From contig NZ_JAFV01000001.1 in NCBI RefSeq assembly GCF_000526315.1, positions 1,116,001-1,180,000 of the forward strand: DNA of 64,000 nucleotides, in the 5' to 3' direction. Under the pieces are notes generated by a model. The model was not told where the DNA came from, did not search any database, and saw only the letters and a list, made by a program, of their open reading frames with translations. The stretch comes from Methylopila sp. 73B. GTDB lineage: Bacteria; Pseudomonadota; Alphaproteobacteria; Rhizobiales; Methylopilaceae. The translations under genes and the position numbers were made by a program. Positions 9,723 through 18,840 of this stretch are shown one piece after another. How positions within the stretch are numbered: the first letter of the stretch is position 1; each line of letters opens with the position of its first letter.

Positions 9723-11042
9723 ATGAACGCCGAAGTCCGCTCCCTCCGCACCGCCGCCGAGACTGCGCTCTCCGAGATCTTCGCCTCGGCTTTCGCCGGG
9801 CTTCCCGGCGACTCGGCGGTGGCCGAACGCCGCCGGACCGCTTTCGATGCGTTCAAGTCCGTCGGCCTCCCGTCGCGCCGCGTCGAGGACTGGAAGTACA
9901 CCGACCTGCGCGCCCTGATGCGCGACGCCAAGCCCATCGCCGGCGCGCCCGACGGCGTGATGATCGCCGCCGCGCGCGCTGCGCTGGCGCCTTACGCGGC
10001 GATCGACGCCACCTGCGTCACCTTCGTCAACGGCCGTTTCGTCGAGGAGCTCTCGGATCTCGCGACCGGCGAAGGCGTGTCGGTGACGCTGCTCAAGGAC
10101 ACGCTGGCGAACGGCGCCGGCGTCGAGGCGCTGTCGGACGGCGTTTCGCCCGCCGGCAACGTCGCTGTCGCGCTGAACGCTGCCTTCGTCGCGGACGGCG
10201 TCGTGGTCTCGGTCGCGCCGGGCGTGACCGCGTCGCGGCCGATCCACGTCGCGAACGTGCAGGCGGGCTCGGAGCACGCGGCCTATGGCCGTGTCGTGGC
10301 CAGGGTCGGGGAGGGCGGAAACGTCCTGCTGATCGAGAGCCACATCGGCGACGCCGGCGCGCACCAGACCAACAGCGTGGTGACCCTCGACGTCGCCGAC
10401 GGCGCGCGCGTCGAGCTGGTCAAGATCCAGGACGAGAGCCTCGACACCCTGCATCTCGCGACGCTCGCCGTGCGCCTCGGCGCGAAGGCCGAGTTGAAGA
10501 CCTTCGCGCTGGCCGCCGGCGCCCGGGCCGCGCGCCAACAGATCTACGTCTCCTTCACGGGCGACGGCTCGACCGCGGAGATCCGCGGCGCAGGCTTCGC
10601 GGGCGCCACGCGGCACCTCGACACGACCTTGATCGTCGACCACGACGCCGTCGGCTGCTCCAGCCGGGAGCATTTCAAGACCGCGCTCGACGGCGAGGCC
10701 CGCTCGGTGTTCCAGGGCAAGATCGTGGTGAAGCCCGGCGCGCAGAAGACCGACGGCAAGATGATGGCGCAGGCGCTGCTGCTGTCGGAAGGCGCCGAAG
10801 CCGACGCCAAGCCGGAGCTCGAGATCTTCGCCGACGATGTGGTCTGCGGCCATGGCGCGACGGTCGGCGCGCTCGACGACGAACTGCTGTTCTACCTCAA
10901 GTCCCGGGGCATTCCGCAGAAAGAGGCCGAGGCGCTGATGGTGCAGGCCTTCGTCGGCGAAGTGATCGAGACCATTGAGCACGAGCGCCTGCGCGAGATC
11001 GTCACCGACCGCGCTCTCGCCTGGCTCACCGCCCGGACGTGA
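9723..11042 (+). CDS. sufD: Fe-S cluster assembly protein SufD
   Basis: A 439-residue SufB/D-family protein, the partner of SufB in the SufBC2D scaffold. The N-terminal helical region includes the motif SRRVEDWKYTDLR, and the beta-helix core ends in the conserved GHGATVGALDDELLFYLKSRGI motif with the His that helps hold the nascent cluster. It begins 15 bases after sufC, with TGAGGAG overlapping the sufC stop as ribosome binding site, so the two are translationally close. Confidence 0.96.
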   Translation: MNAEVRSLRTAAETALSEIFASAFAGLPGDSAVAERRRTAFDAFKSVGLPSRRVEDWKYTDLRALMRDAKPIAGAPDGVMIAAARAALAPYAAIDATCVTFVNGRFVEELSDLATGEGVSVTLLKDTLANGAGVEALSDGVSPAGNVAVALNAAFVADGVVVSVAPGVTASRPIHVANVQAGSEHAAYGRVVARVGEGGNVLLIESHIGDAGAHQTNSVVTLDVADGARVELVKIQDESLDTLHLATLAVRLGAKAELKTFALAAGARAARQQIYVSFTGDGSTAEIRGAGFAGATRHLDTTLIVDHDAVGCSSREHFKTALDGEARSVFQGKIVVKPGAQKTDGKMMAQALLLSEGAEADAKPELEIFADDVVCGHGATVGALDDELLFYLKSRGIPQKEAEALMVQAFVGEVIETIEHERLREIVTDRALAWLTART

Positions 11043-11268
11043 GCTTCGCCGCTTCCGCGGGAGCGTCGTCGCCCCCGCCGTCCGGCTACGGCTGGCGCGC
11101 GCTTCTGCGCCATGTTCCGCAAGCCTGCTCATGCGCCGAGTCACGCGCGAGATGCAGGCGGCCGGGATCACGAGCGACGGCGGTTCATCGCCTTCGCAAG
11201 GCGATTATGGACGCCGGCGCTTGGGCGCTGGGGCTTGTGATCTGACGCAAAACAGTTAGATCACTAGC

Positions 11269-12516
11269 ATGTCCCTCGCCCATATCGCTGACGCTCCTTC
11301 CTACGACGTCGAACGCCTGCGCGCGGACTTTCCCGCGCTGGCGCTGACCGTCCACGGCAAGCCGCTCGCCTATCTCGACAACGGCGCTTCGGCGCAAAAG
11401 CCCGTCCAGGTGCTCGACCGCATGCGGCGCGCCTATGAGACGGAGTACTCCAACGTCCACCGCGGCCTGCATTACCTGGCGAATGCCGCGACGGAAGCTT
11501 TCGAGGGCGGCCGCGAGAGCGTGCGCGCCTTCCTGAACGCCCCCTCGCTCGACGACATCGTCTTTACGCGGTCCGCAACCGAGGCGATCAACCTCGTCGC
11601 GAACGGCGTCGGACTCGCCGGCGTCAAGGAGGGCGACGAGATCGTCCTCACCATTATGGAGCACCACTCCAACATCGTGCCGTGGCACTTCCTGCGCGAG
11701 CGCCATGGCGCGGTGCTGAAATGGGTGCAGGTGCGTGAGGACGGCTCGTTCGACATCGAGGCCTTCGAGGCAGCGCTGACCGGGCGGACCAAGTTCGTCG
11801 CGGTCACGCACATGTCGAACGTGCTCGGCACGGTGGTGCCGGTGAAGGAGGTCTGCCGCCTGGCGCACGAGCGCGGCGTGCCGGTTCTCGTTGACGGCAG
11901 CCAGGGCGCGGTTCACCTCGCGCCGGACGTCCAGGACATCGACTGCGACTACTATGTGTTGACCGGCCACAAGGTCTACGGACCCACCGGCATCGGCGCG
12001 CTCTACGGCAAGACCGAGCGGCTGAGAGCGCTCGCCCCGTTCAACGGCGGCGGCGAGATGATCCGCGACGTGACCGAAGCCAACGTGACCTATGGAGACG
12101 CGCCGCATCGATTCGAAGCTGGAACGCCGCCGATCGTCCAGGCGATCGGCCTCGGCGCCGCGCTCGACTACATGCGGGCGGTCGGCCTCGACGCCATCGC
12201 GGCCCATGAAGCCGCGCTCGGCGCCTACGCCCAGGAGCGGCTGAGCCGGATCAACGCGGTCAAGATCTTCGGCCACGCGCCGGGGAAGGGGGCCATCGTC
12301 GCCTTCAACCTCGAAGGCGCTCACGCCCACGACGTGGCGACGGTGCTCGACCGGTCGGGCGTCGCGGTGCGCGCCGGCACCCATTGCGCGCAGCCGCTGC
12401 TGCAGCGGCTCGGCGTCACCTCGACTTGCCGGGCCTCGTTCGCCCTTTACAACACGACCGACGAGATCGATCGTCTCGCGGAAGCGCTCACGAAGGCGCG
12501 CGACCTGTTCGCGTGA
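11269..12516 (+). CDS. sufS: Cysteine desulfurase SufS (group II)
   Basis: A 415-residue PLP-dependent desulfurase supplying sulfur to the Suf scaffold. The PLP lysine is Lys235 (TGHKVYGP) and the persulfide cysteine Cys373 in RAGTHCAQPL, the SufS-type short active-site loop. A 226-base gap without convincing coding separates it from sufD, which is unusual in an otherwise tight operon and may hold an internal promoter. The companion NifS-like enzyme lies five kilobases upstream. Confidence 0.96.
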   Translation: MSLAHIADAPSYDVERLRADFPALALTVHGKPLAYLDNGASAQKPVQVLDRMRRAYETEYSNVHRGLHYLANAATEAFEGGRESVRAFLNAPSLDDIVFTRSATEAINLVANGVGLAGVKEGDEIVLTIMEHHSNIVPWHFLRERHGAVLKWVQVREDGSFDIEAFEAALTGRTKFVAVTHMSNVLGTVVPVKEVCRLAHERGVPVLVDGSQGAVHLAPDVQDIDCDYYVLTGHKVYGPTGIGALYGKTERLRALAPFNGGGEMIRDVTEANVTYGDAPHRFEAGTPPIVQAIGLGAALDYMRAVGLDAIAAHEAALGAYAQERLSRINAVKIFGHAPGKGAIVAFNLEGAHAHDVATVLDRSGVAVRAGTHCAQPLLQRLGVTSTCRASFALYNTTDEIDRLAEALTKARDLFA

Positions 12517-12529
12517 GAAAGGCTCTGAC

Positions 12530-12901
12530 ATGAGCGATGCTGACGCCACCACGGCGCTTGCGCCGTCCGCCGCATCCGCGATCCCGCCGGAGGAGCTCGA
12601 CCGTCTGACGGACGAGATCATCGGCGCGCTGAAGACCGTCTACGATCCGGAGATTCCGGTCGACGTCTATGAACTCGGGCTCGTCTACCGCATCGACGTG
12701 TCCGACGACCGCGACATCGCGATCGACATGACGCTGACCGCGCCGGGCTGCCCCGTGGCGGGCGAGATGCCGGGCTGGGTGGAGAACGCCGTCAGCTCGG
12801 TGCCCGGCGTCGGCAAGGTCACGGTGACCATGGTGTTCGATCCGCCGTGGGACCAGAGCCGCATGTCCGACGAGGCCCGCGTCGCGCTCGACATGTGGTG
12901 A
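12530..12901 (+). CDS. sufT: SufT, MIP18/DUF59-family Fe-S maturation protein
   Basis: A 123-residue protein dominated by a DUF59 (MIP18) domain. The core DPEIPVDVYELGLVYRI and the conserved Cys in TAPGCPVAGEMPGW are present. SufT proteins help mature Fe-S enzymes after cluster assembly, and their usual place is next to sufS in alphaproteobacteria and Gram-positives. It starts 13 bases after sufS with a GAAAGG site. The N-terminal 20 residues (Ala-rich) are not conserved. Confidence 0.92.
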   Translation: MSDADATTALAPSAASAIPPEELDRLTDEIIGALKTVYDPEIPVDVYELGLVYRIDVSDDRDIAIDMTLTAPGCPVAGEMPGWVENAVSSVPGVGKVTVTMVFDPPWDQSRMSDEARVALDMW

Positions 12902-12908
12902 AGCTGGG

Positions 12909-13343
12909 ATGGCGGACGATGGGAACGGCTCGCCTCGCATCGCCCGCGTGCTCGAAACCGCGCTCTACGTCGACGATCTCGTTCGCGCTTCGCACTTCTA
13001 TGATCATCTCTTCGGCTTTCCCAAGCTCTTCGCGGACGCGCGGCTGATCGCCTACGACGTGGGCGGGGAGAGCGTCTTGCTCCTGTTCGCCCGCGGCGCG
13101 AGCGTGACGACGCAGGTGCTGCCGGGCGGTGAGATCCCCGCCCACGACGGTTCCGGCGCGCTCCATCTCGCCCTCGCCATTAGTCGAGAGGAGCTCGCCG
13201 CGTGGGAGGACCGGCTCGACGTCGGCGGCGTCGCGATCGAAGGCCGGGTGGAGTGGCCCCGCGGCGGGATCAGCCTCTATTTCCGCGACCCGGATCGGAA
13301 CCTGCTAGAACTCGCCACGCCGGGGCTATGGAAAACATACTGA
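12909..13343 (+). CDS. VOC (glyoxalase/bleomycin-resistance) family protein
   Basis: A 144-residue protein with two beta-alpha-beta-beta-beta halves of the vicinal oxygen chelate fold. The first half starts ARVLETALYVDDLVRASHFYDHLFG and the second contains the typical YFRDPDRNLLELATPGLW end. Probable metal-site residues are the His in ALHLAL and the Glu in LLELATPG. It starts seven bases after sufT and lies inside the suf cluster, so it is co-transcribed, but nothing links its unknown substrate to Fe-S assembly. Confidence 0.85.
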   Translation: MADDGNGSPRIARVLETALYVDDLVRASHFYDHLFGFPKLFADARLIAYDVGGESVLLLFARGASVTTQVLPGGEIPAHDGSGALHLALAISREELAAWEDRLDVGGVAIEGRVEWPRGGISLYFRDPDRNLLELATPGLWKTY

Positions 13344-13462
13344 AGCGTGATCGAGCCAGGCCGATCAGGGCTCCCCGCATCCACCGATCTTCATTTTCAA
13401 CGCGCGAAGGCTTATCTTTCAGGTCACGCGCGAAAGCCCGCTTTTACCGGAGCTTCAAGACC

Positions 13463-13849
13463 ATGGCCGCTGCCCGCCCCAGGCCCAAGGTGATGACCTT
13501 GACCGACCGCGCCGCCCAGCGCGTGCGCTCGATCATCGAACGTTCGGAGACGCCGCTCGCGGGCCTGCGCATCGGCGTCAAGACCGGCGGCTGCGCCGGC
13601 ATGGAATACACGATGGCCTACGCGGCGGAGGCCGGCGCGCTCGACGAGATCGTCGAGGACAAGGGCGTCAAGGTGATGATCGATCCCAAGGCGATCCTCT
13701 ATCTGCTCGGCACCGAGATGGATTTCGTGACCGAGAAGCTGACCCAGCGGTTCGTGTTCAACAATCCCAACCAGACCTCCGCCTGCGGCTGCGGCGAGTC
13801 GGTCGCCATCACGCCGGCCGTGCCCGAGAGCTACGCCTCCGCAAGCTGA
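13463..13849 (+). CDS. sufA: A-type Fe-S carrier protein (SufA/IscA/ErpA-like)
   Basis: A 128-residue HesB/IscA-family protein that receives clusters from the scaffold and passes them to target enzymes. The three invariant cysteines are present, one in TGGCAGMEY and two in the C-terminal SACGCGES. An upstream in-frame extension to 13202 lies over the VOC gene in another frame, so the ATG at 13463 was chosen. The last base of its stop is the first base of the next gene (TGATG), so translation is coupled to the TfoX-like protein. Confidence 0.95.
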   Translation: MAAARPRPKVMTLTDRAAQRVRSIIERSETPLAGLRIGVKTGGCAGMEYTMAYAAEAGALDEIVEDKGVKVMIDPKAILYLLGTEMDFVTEKLTQRFVFNNPNQTSACGCGESVAITPAVPESYASAS

Positions 13850-14217
13850 TGGCGCTCGACGCGGACGACGCGGCGGAGCTGTTTCGCGAACTGGGGCCCG
13901 TGCAGGTGCGACGGATGTTCGGCGGCGCGGGCGTGTACCACGCCGGCGCCATGTTCGCTCTCGAAGCGGGCGGGGCGCTCTATCTCAAGGCCGATCCCGA
14001 CGCCGCCGAAGCTTTCCGCTCCGAAGGCTGCGAACCGTTTTCCTACGCGACCACGACGGGACGCCGGACCATCACATCGTTCTGGCGGGCGCCGGAGCGG
14101 TTGATGGACGAGCCTGACGAACTCGCCCGGTGGGCGCGCCGCTCCGTCGCGATTGCGCTGGCGAAGAAGAACTCTGGGAAGCCGCGCCGGCTAGGTCGCA
14201 AGGGAGCCGGATCATGA
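13849..14217 (+). CDS. TfoX/Sxy N-terminal-domain protein
   Basis: A 122-residue protein with the TfoX N-terminal domain (ELGPVQVRRMFGGAGVYHAGAMFAL...LYLKAD), and no C-terminal TfoX domain. In gammaproteobacteria, Sxy/TfoX activates competence genes with CRP; the stand-alone domain in alphaproteobacteria has no proven role. It overlaps sufA by one base and the next gene by four (ATGA), so it is locked into the suf transcription and translation unit. The basic tail (SGKPRRLGRKGAGS) may be unstructured. Confidence 0.85.
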   Translation: MALDADDAAELFRELGPVQVRRMFGGAGVYHAGAMFALEAGGALYLKADPDAAEAFRSEGCEPFSYATTTGRRTITSFWRAPERLMDEPDELARWARRSVAIALAKKNSGKPRRLGRKGAGS

Positions 14218-14873
14218 CTCTCTTCGATCGGCTGAGGGCGGACGCCGCCGACGACTGGCGGTCCTACGTCGACCACCGGTTCGTCCGCGCGCTCGGCGAC
14301 GGCTCCCTGCCGGAGGCGGCGTTCCGCAGCTATCTCGTCCAGGACTACCTGTTCCTGATCCAGTTCGCCCGCGCCTACGGCCTCGCCGTCTACAAGGGCG
14401 GCCGGCTGTCCGACATGCGCGCGGCCGCCGCCACGCTCCATGCCATTCTCGACGTCGAGATGGACCTGCACGTCCGCGTCTGCGCGCGCTGGGGGCTGAC
14501 GGAGGGGGACCTCGAAGCGGCGGAGGAGGGCGCGGCCTGCGTGGCCTACACGCGCTTCGTGCTGGACGCCGGCCTCCGTGGCGACCTGCTCGACCTGCTG
14601 ACGGCGCTCAGCCCCTGCGTGGTGGGCTACGCGGAGATCGGCGCGGCGCTCGCCCAGGACGGCATGGCCGCCGACAATCCCTACCGCGCCTGGATCGAGG
14701 AATACTCTGGCCCGGCGTATCAGGAGATCGCCGAGAACGCGCGCGCAACGCTCGATCGCCTCGGCGAGGAGCGGCTGACGCCGACCCGCTACGCGGAACT
14801 CGCGAAGCTCTTCGGCGCCGCGTCGCGGCTCGAGGCGGCGTTTTGGCAAGCGGCCCTGGACTCGGTGGCCTGA
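14214..14873 (+). CDS. tenA: TenA-family thiaminase II / aminopyrimidine aminohydrolase
   Basis: A 219-residue all-helical TenA/PQQC-like protein. TenA hydrolyses aminopyrimidine breakdown products of thiamin to salvage the pyrimidine moiety. The catalytic cysteine falls at residue 135 (LSPCVVGYAEIG), the same number as in Bacillus TenA, and acidic residues in the ILDVEMDLH region fit the pocket. It overlaps the TfoX-like gene by ATGA. No TPP riboswitch is visible upstream, as expected for the last gene of an operon. Why thiamin salvage is coupled to Fe-S assembly is unclear; ThiC is an Fe-S enzyme, which may be the link. Confidence 0.88.
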   Translation: MTLFDRLRADAADDWRSYVDHRFVRALGDGSLPEAAFRSYLVQDYLFLIQFARAYGLAVYKGGRLSDMRAAAATLHAILDVEMDLHVRVCARWGLTEGDLEAAEEGAACVAYTRFVLDAGLRGDLLDLLTALSPCVVGYAEIGAALAQDGMAADNPYRAWIEEYSGPAYQEIAENARATLDRLGEERLTPTRYAELAKLFGAASRLEAAFWQAALDSVA

Positions 14874-15001
14874 GCGCTGGCGCAGAGCTGCGTTGCAGGT
14901 CCGGGTCCCCGCGCGGCTTCCCGCAAGGGGCTGCGCGACCTATCTCGCACTGCAACGCCCGCGGCCGGAGCGCCGCAGCATCTCAACGCACCGGAGCTCT
15001 C

Positions 15002-16114
15002 ATGACCGACACGCTCGACCCGCTGTTCACGCCCCTGAAAGCCGGCGCTCTCGACCTTCGCAACCGCGCCGTAATGGCGCCGCTCACGCGTTCGCGCGCC
15101 GACCACAAGACGCTCGCGCCCCGGCAGATGAACGCCGACTACTACGCCCAGCGCGCCAGCGCCGGGCTGATCATCGCGGAAGCCACCCAGATCTCCCCCG
15201 AGGGCCAGGGCTACGCCTGGACGCCGGGCATCTATTCCGACGAACAGATCGCGGGCTGGAAGCTCGTCACCGACGCCGTCCACGCCAAGGGGGGCACGAT
15301 CGTGCTGCAGCTCTGGCACGTCGGACGCATCTCGCACCGCGACCTGCAGCCGGGCGGGAAGCTTCCCGTCGCGCCGTCCGCGGTGAAGCCCGAGGGCAAG
15401 GCCTTTACTGAAACCGGCTTCAAGGATCTCGAGACGCCGCGGGCGCTGGAGCTGGACGAAATTCCCGGCATCGTCGCGCAGTATGGCCAGGCCGCGAAGA
15501 ACGCCGTGGCCGCCGGCTTCGACGGCGTCGAGGTGCACGGCGCGAATGGATACCTGCTCGACCAGTTCCTGCGCGACAAGACCAACCTCCGAACCGACGC
15601 CTACGGCGGATCGATCCAGAACCGCGCCCGCTTCCTGCTGGAGGCGACCCAGGCCGCGATCTACGCGATAGGCAAGGAGCGCGTCGGCATCCGGCTGTCG
15701 CCGGTCAGCCCCGCCAACGACTGCGCGGATTCGAACCCCGAACCGCTGTTCACCTACGTCACGGAAAAGCTCTCGGAGATGGGCCTCGCCTTCCTCCACG
15801 TGATCGAGGGCGAGACCCGCGGCTCGCGCGCGCCGGCGGGCGCGTTCGACCTTAAGGTGCTGCGCAGAGCGTTCAACGGCGTCTACATCGGCAACAACGG
15901 CTACGACCCGGAGCTCGCGGCGACGCGCGTGGCGGAGGGCGAGGTCGACGCGGTGGCCTTCGGTCGGCCGTTCATCGCGAACCCGGACCTCGTGGAGCGG
16001 ATCCGCGACGGGGCGCCATTTGCGCAGCCGGACGAGGCCACGTTCTACGGCGGCGACGCCAAGGGCTACGTAGACTACCCGACCTACCGCGCTGCGGACG
16101 CGAAGGTCGCCTGA
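15002..16114 (+). CDS. Old Yellow Enzyme-family alkene reductase (NemA-like)
   Basis: A 370-residue FMN-dependent TIM barrel that reduces activated C=C bonds or nitro groups with NAD(P)H. Recognisable motifs are the N-terminal FMN segment RNRAVMAPLTRSRA, the LWHVGRISH loop, the HGANGYLLDQFLRD active-site segment and the FGRPFIANPDLVER phosphate-binding end. A 53-codon upstream extension in frame is not conserved, so the ATG at 15002 was used. Its 3' end overlaps the convergent GGDEF gene by 31 bases. Confidence 0.93.
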   Translation: MTDTLDPLFTPLKAGALDLRNRAVMAPLTRSRADHKTLAPRQMNADYYAQRASAGLIIAEATQISPEGQGYAWTPGIYSDEQIAGWKLVTDAVHAKGGTIVLQLWHVGRISHRDLQPGGKLPVAPSAVKPEGKAFTETGFKDLETPRALELDEIPGIVAQYGQAAKNAVAAGFDGVEVHGANGYLLDQFLRDKTNLRTDAYGGSIQNRARFLLEATQAAIYAIGKERVGIRLSPVSPANDCADSNPEPLFTYVTEKLSEMGLAFLHVIEGETRGSRAPAGAFDLKVLRRAFNGVYIGNNGYDPELAATRVAEGEVDAVAFGRPFIANPDLVERIRDGAPFAQPDEATFYGGDAKGYVDYPTYRAADAKVA

Positions 16115-17205
16115 GGCGCGCCGGCGTCCTCGCCCGCGTCGTCGATATCGGAAAAGAGCGGATCGGTCTCGGCGATCACGAGATTCCGTCCGCTCCGTTT
16201 CGCGACGTACATGCACCGGTCGGCGCGGTCGATCACGGTCTGGCCCGTGTCGCCGCGCCGCCACTCCGCGACGCCGACGGAGACCGTCACGCGGCCGAGA
16301 TGCTCGCCCGTCGAGCGCTTGACTAGGTCCTTGGTCATGACGGCGCGGCGGATGCGCTCGGCCACGGCGATCGCGCCCTGCAGGCCGGTGTCCGGCAGCA
16401 CGATCGCGAACTCCTCGCCGCCGAAGCGCGCGGCGAGGTCATTGCCTTTCACGTTCTGCTTCAGCGCGAGCGCGACGAGACGCAGGACCTGGTCGCCCGT
16501 CAGATGGCCGTAGCTGTCGTTGAAGGTCTTGAACCGGTCGATGTCGATCAGCAGCACGGAGAACTGGGCCCGGCGATCGGCCTGGGCTTCGGCGTCCAGA
16601 AGTGCGCGGTCAAGCGCGCCCTGCAGGAATTTGCGGTTCGCGAGGCCGGTCAGAGGATCGGTCAGGGATTCCGCGCGGATGACCTCCAGCGTGTCGTGAA
16701 GCTTCCGCATCTCGCTCTGTGAATTGGAGAGCCGCTCTTCGAGCGCCTTTGTCCGGTTGATCATCGCGTGCGTCGCCGACAGCAGCAGTTCGCCGAGACG
16801 GCCGAGCACCACGCCGCCGGCGCCGTCGACGCTCTGGGCCTCGCGCATGACGCTTTCGAGCGCCTTGGCGTAGTCGCTGTTCGCGCCCCGAGCGACCTTC
16901 AGGGCGTCGTTGACCTCCCCGATCTCTTCGATGATGCGGGTGCCGACATGATCGACGCGCTCCGACAGGCGCAGCGGCGAGAGGTAGGTTTCGTAGAGCA
17001 GGTCAAGATCGGACTCGGAAATGCCCGGACCGTGCTCCAGCGCCTCGTTGATCGCGCGGTTCAGCGCGGAGTTGTACCCGGTGGCGTAGGTGTACCAGAG
17101 CTCGTAGTTGCGCGGATAGGCGGCGTGCCGGTGCACGCGCAGCCGCTGGATCGCGGCGTCGCTGAAGGCCAGCGTCCGGTCGAAGTCACTTGAGCCCCGC
17201 GTCAT
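16084..17205 (-). CDS. GGDEF-domain protein, probable diguanylate cyclase
   Basis: A 373-residue soluble protein. The N-terminal 150 residues are helical and unassigned (FSDAAIQRLRVHRHAAYPRNYELWY...), a short coiled coil follows (about 150-195), then a GGDEF domain with the intact catalytic GGEEF at 262-266, so c-di-GMP synthesis is expected. The inhibitory I-site position nine residues before the motif holds Lys253 in KGND in place of the usual Arg of RxxD, so product feedback may be weaker. There is no EAL domain. Its stop region overlaps the oppositely oriented reductase gene. Confidence 0.93.
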   Translation of the reverse strand: MTRGSSDFDRTLAFSDAAIQRLRVHRHAAYPRNYELWYTYATGYNSALNRAINEALEHGPGISESDLDLLYETYLSPLRLSERVDHVGTRIIEEIGEVNDALKVARGANSDYAKALESVMREAQSVDGAGGVVLGRLGELLLSATHAMINRTKALEERLSNSQSEMRKLHDTLEVIRAESLTDPLTGLANRKFLQGALDRALLDAEAQADRRAQFSVLLIDIDRFKTFNDSYGHLTGDQVLRLVALALKQNVKGNDLAARFGGEEFAIVLPDTGLQGAIAVAERIRRAVMTKDLVKRSTGEHLGRVTVSVGVAEWRRGDTGQTVIDRADRCMYVAKRSGRNLVIAETDPLFSDIDDAGEDAGAPQATFASAAR

Positions 17206-17358
17206 CAGAGGGCGCTCCCTAGCCTGCCGTTCCCCCGCCTCCCAAGCGGGAGACTGTCGGCTACGGCTTCGGCCGACGAAGCTTAGATGACGTCCGAGGG
17301 CGTAAAACTCGCGTTAAAACTGCCGGGTCGATTGGAGCTTATCACAGCCGCGACGATC

Positions 17359-18840
17359 TTATGCGCGCTTAAGGCGCACAGGCCTGAGCAGGAACGCGGG
17401 GACATGGTCGCCAAGACCGACGACCGGCGCGTCGTCGTGCGCCGGAGCGGCTGGGCGGCGCTCGCCATGGTTGCGCGGCCCACGCGACGAGCCGGCGCTT
17501 TCGGCCCGGGGCGCCCGCGGGGCGGGAGGCGTCTCGCGGACGGGAACAGGGGCGGCCGCTGCGGGGGCCTTCGGCGCCCTCGCCGGCGCGGGCGCCTTCG
17601 AGGCCGGCGAGGCGGCCTTCGCCACTGGCGCGGCGGCCTCGGTCTTTGCGGCGCCCGCGGCGCGCCCGCCGCGCGTGCGGCGCCTCGGGCCGGCGCTCAC
17701 GAGCGTCTCTGCGTCAAGGGCGCCGCCCTGCCATTCGAGCTTCGTCTTGATCAGCTTCTCGATGGCGTCGAGATACTTGCCGTCCGACGGCGACACCAGG
17801 GTCAGCGCCACGCCGCTACGGCCCGCGCGGCCGGTGCGGCCGATGCGGTGGACGTAGTCTTCGGCGTGGATCGGCACGTCGTAGTTTACGACATGGCTGA
17901 CGTCCGGGATGTCGAGGCCGCGCGCGGCGACGTCGCTCGCAACCAGCAGGTCGACCTCGCCGGTCTTGAAGCTGTCGAGCGCCGCCATGCGGGCGCGTTG
18001 GTCGAGGTCGCCGTGCAGCGCCGCGACCTTGAAGCCGTGCTGCTGCAGGGACTTGTAGACCACCGCCACGTCGCGCTTGCGGTTGCAGAAGATGATCGCG
18101 TTCTTGAAGCCTTCAACCTGCGCGACCTCGCGGCGCAGAATCTCGCGCTTGTCGGCGGCGTCGTCGCTGGTGGCGATCAGGCGCTGCGTCACCGTCGTCG
18201 CGGTGGAGGAGGCGCGCGCCACCTCGATGCGCACGGGATCGCGCAGGAACTGCTCGGTGAGACGGGTGATCTCCGGCGGCATGGTGGCCGAGAAGAACAG
18301 CGTCTGGCGGGCGGCCGGGATCAGCTTGCAAATGCGCTCGATGTCCGGGATGAAGCCCATGTCGAGCATGCGGTCGGCTTCGTCGATCACGAGGATCTCG
18401 ATGCCGGTCAGCAGCAGGCGCCCGCGCTCGTGGTGGTCGAGCAGGCGGCCGGGCGTCGCGATCAACACGTCGACGCCACGGGTTAGCTTGGCGTCCTGGT
18501 CGCCGAAAGAGACGCCGCCGATCAGCAGCGCCATGGACAGCTTATGGTTCTGCCCGTACTTCGCGAAGCTCTCCTCGACCTGGGCCGCGAGTTCACGCGT
18601 AGGCTCGAGGATCAGCGTGCGCGGCATGCGCGCGCGCGCGCGACCTTGCTCGAGCCGCGTCAGCATCGGGAGGGTGAAGGAGGCCGTCTTGCCGGTGCCG
18701 GTCTGAGCGATGCCGAGCACGTCCTTGCGCGCCAGCACTTCGGGAATGGCGGCCGCCTGGATCGGCGTCGGGATCGTGTATCCCGAAGCTTCGACGGCGG
18801 ACAGCACTTTCGGGCTCAGGCCGAGATCGGAGAAGGTCAT
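17359..18840 (-). CDS. DEAD-box ATP-dependent RNA helicase
   Basis: A 493-residue helicase of the RhlE/DeaD group. The Q motif (TPIQAAAIP), motif I (AQTGTGKT), Ia (PTRELAAQ), II (DEAD), III (SAT) and VI (HRIGRTGRAG) are all intact within about residues 1-375. The remaining tail is a low-complexity Ala/Pro/Arg-rich extension that probably binds RNA. The MTFSDLGLS start at 18840 has an AAGGAT site; a further 46 in-frame codons upstream look non-coding. Such helicases act in ribosome assembly and mRNA decay. It is followed by the GGDEF gene 153 bases on, with GC-rich hairpins (GTCGGC/GCCGAC at 17256-17277) between them. Confidence 0.95.
   Translation of the reverse strand: MTFSDLGLSPKVLSAVEASGYTIPTPIQAAAIPEVLARKDVLGIAQTGTGKTASFTLPMLTRLEQGRARARMPRTLILEPTRELAAQVEESFAKYGQNHKLSMALLIGGVSFGDQDAKLTRGVDVLIATPGRLLDHHERGRLLLTGIEILVIDEADRMLDMGFIPDIERICKLIPAARQTLFFSATMPPEITRLTEQFLRDPVRIEVARASSTATTVTQRLIATSDDAADKREILRREVAQVEGFKNAIIFCNRKRDVAVVYKSLQQHGFKVAALHGDLDQRARMAALDSFKTGEVDLLVASDVAARGLDIPDVSHVVNYDVPIHAEDYVHRIGRTGRAGRSGVALTLVSPSDGKYLDAIEKLIKTKLEWQGGALDAETLVSAGPRRRTRGGRAAGAAKTEAAAPVAKAASPASKAPAPARAPKAPAAAAPVPVRETPPAPRAPRAESAGSSRGPRNHGERRPAAPAHDDAPVVGLGDHVPAFLLRPVRLKRA

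Noticed and set aside
11043-11268. Possible extra suf gene in the sufD-sufS gap (frames at 11039-11245 and 10975-11259)
   Set aside because: The frames have no motif, poor start context and overlap sufD; no known suf protein matches.
17287-18486. 399-codon plus-strand frame opposite the DEAD-box helicase
   Set aside because: Opposite strand of a gene with all helicase motifs intact; low-complexity product.
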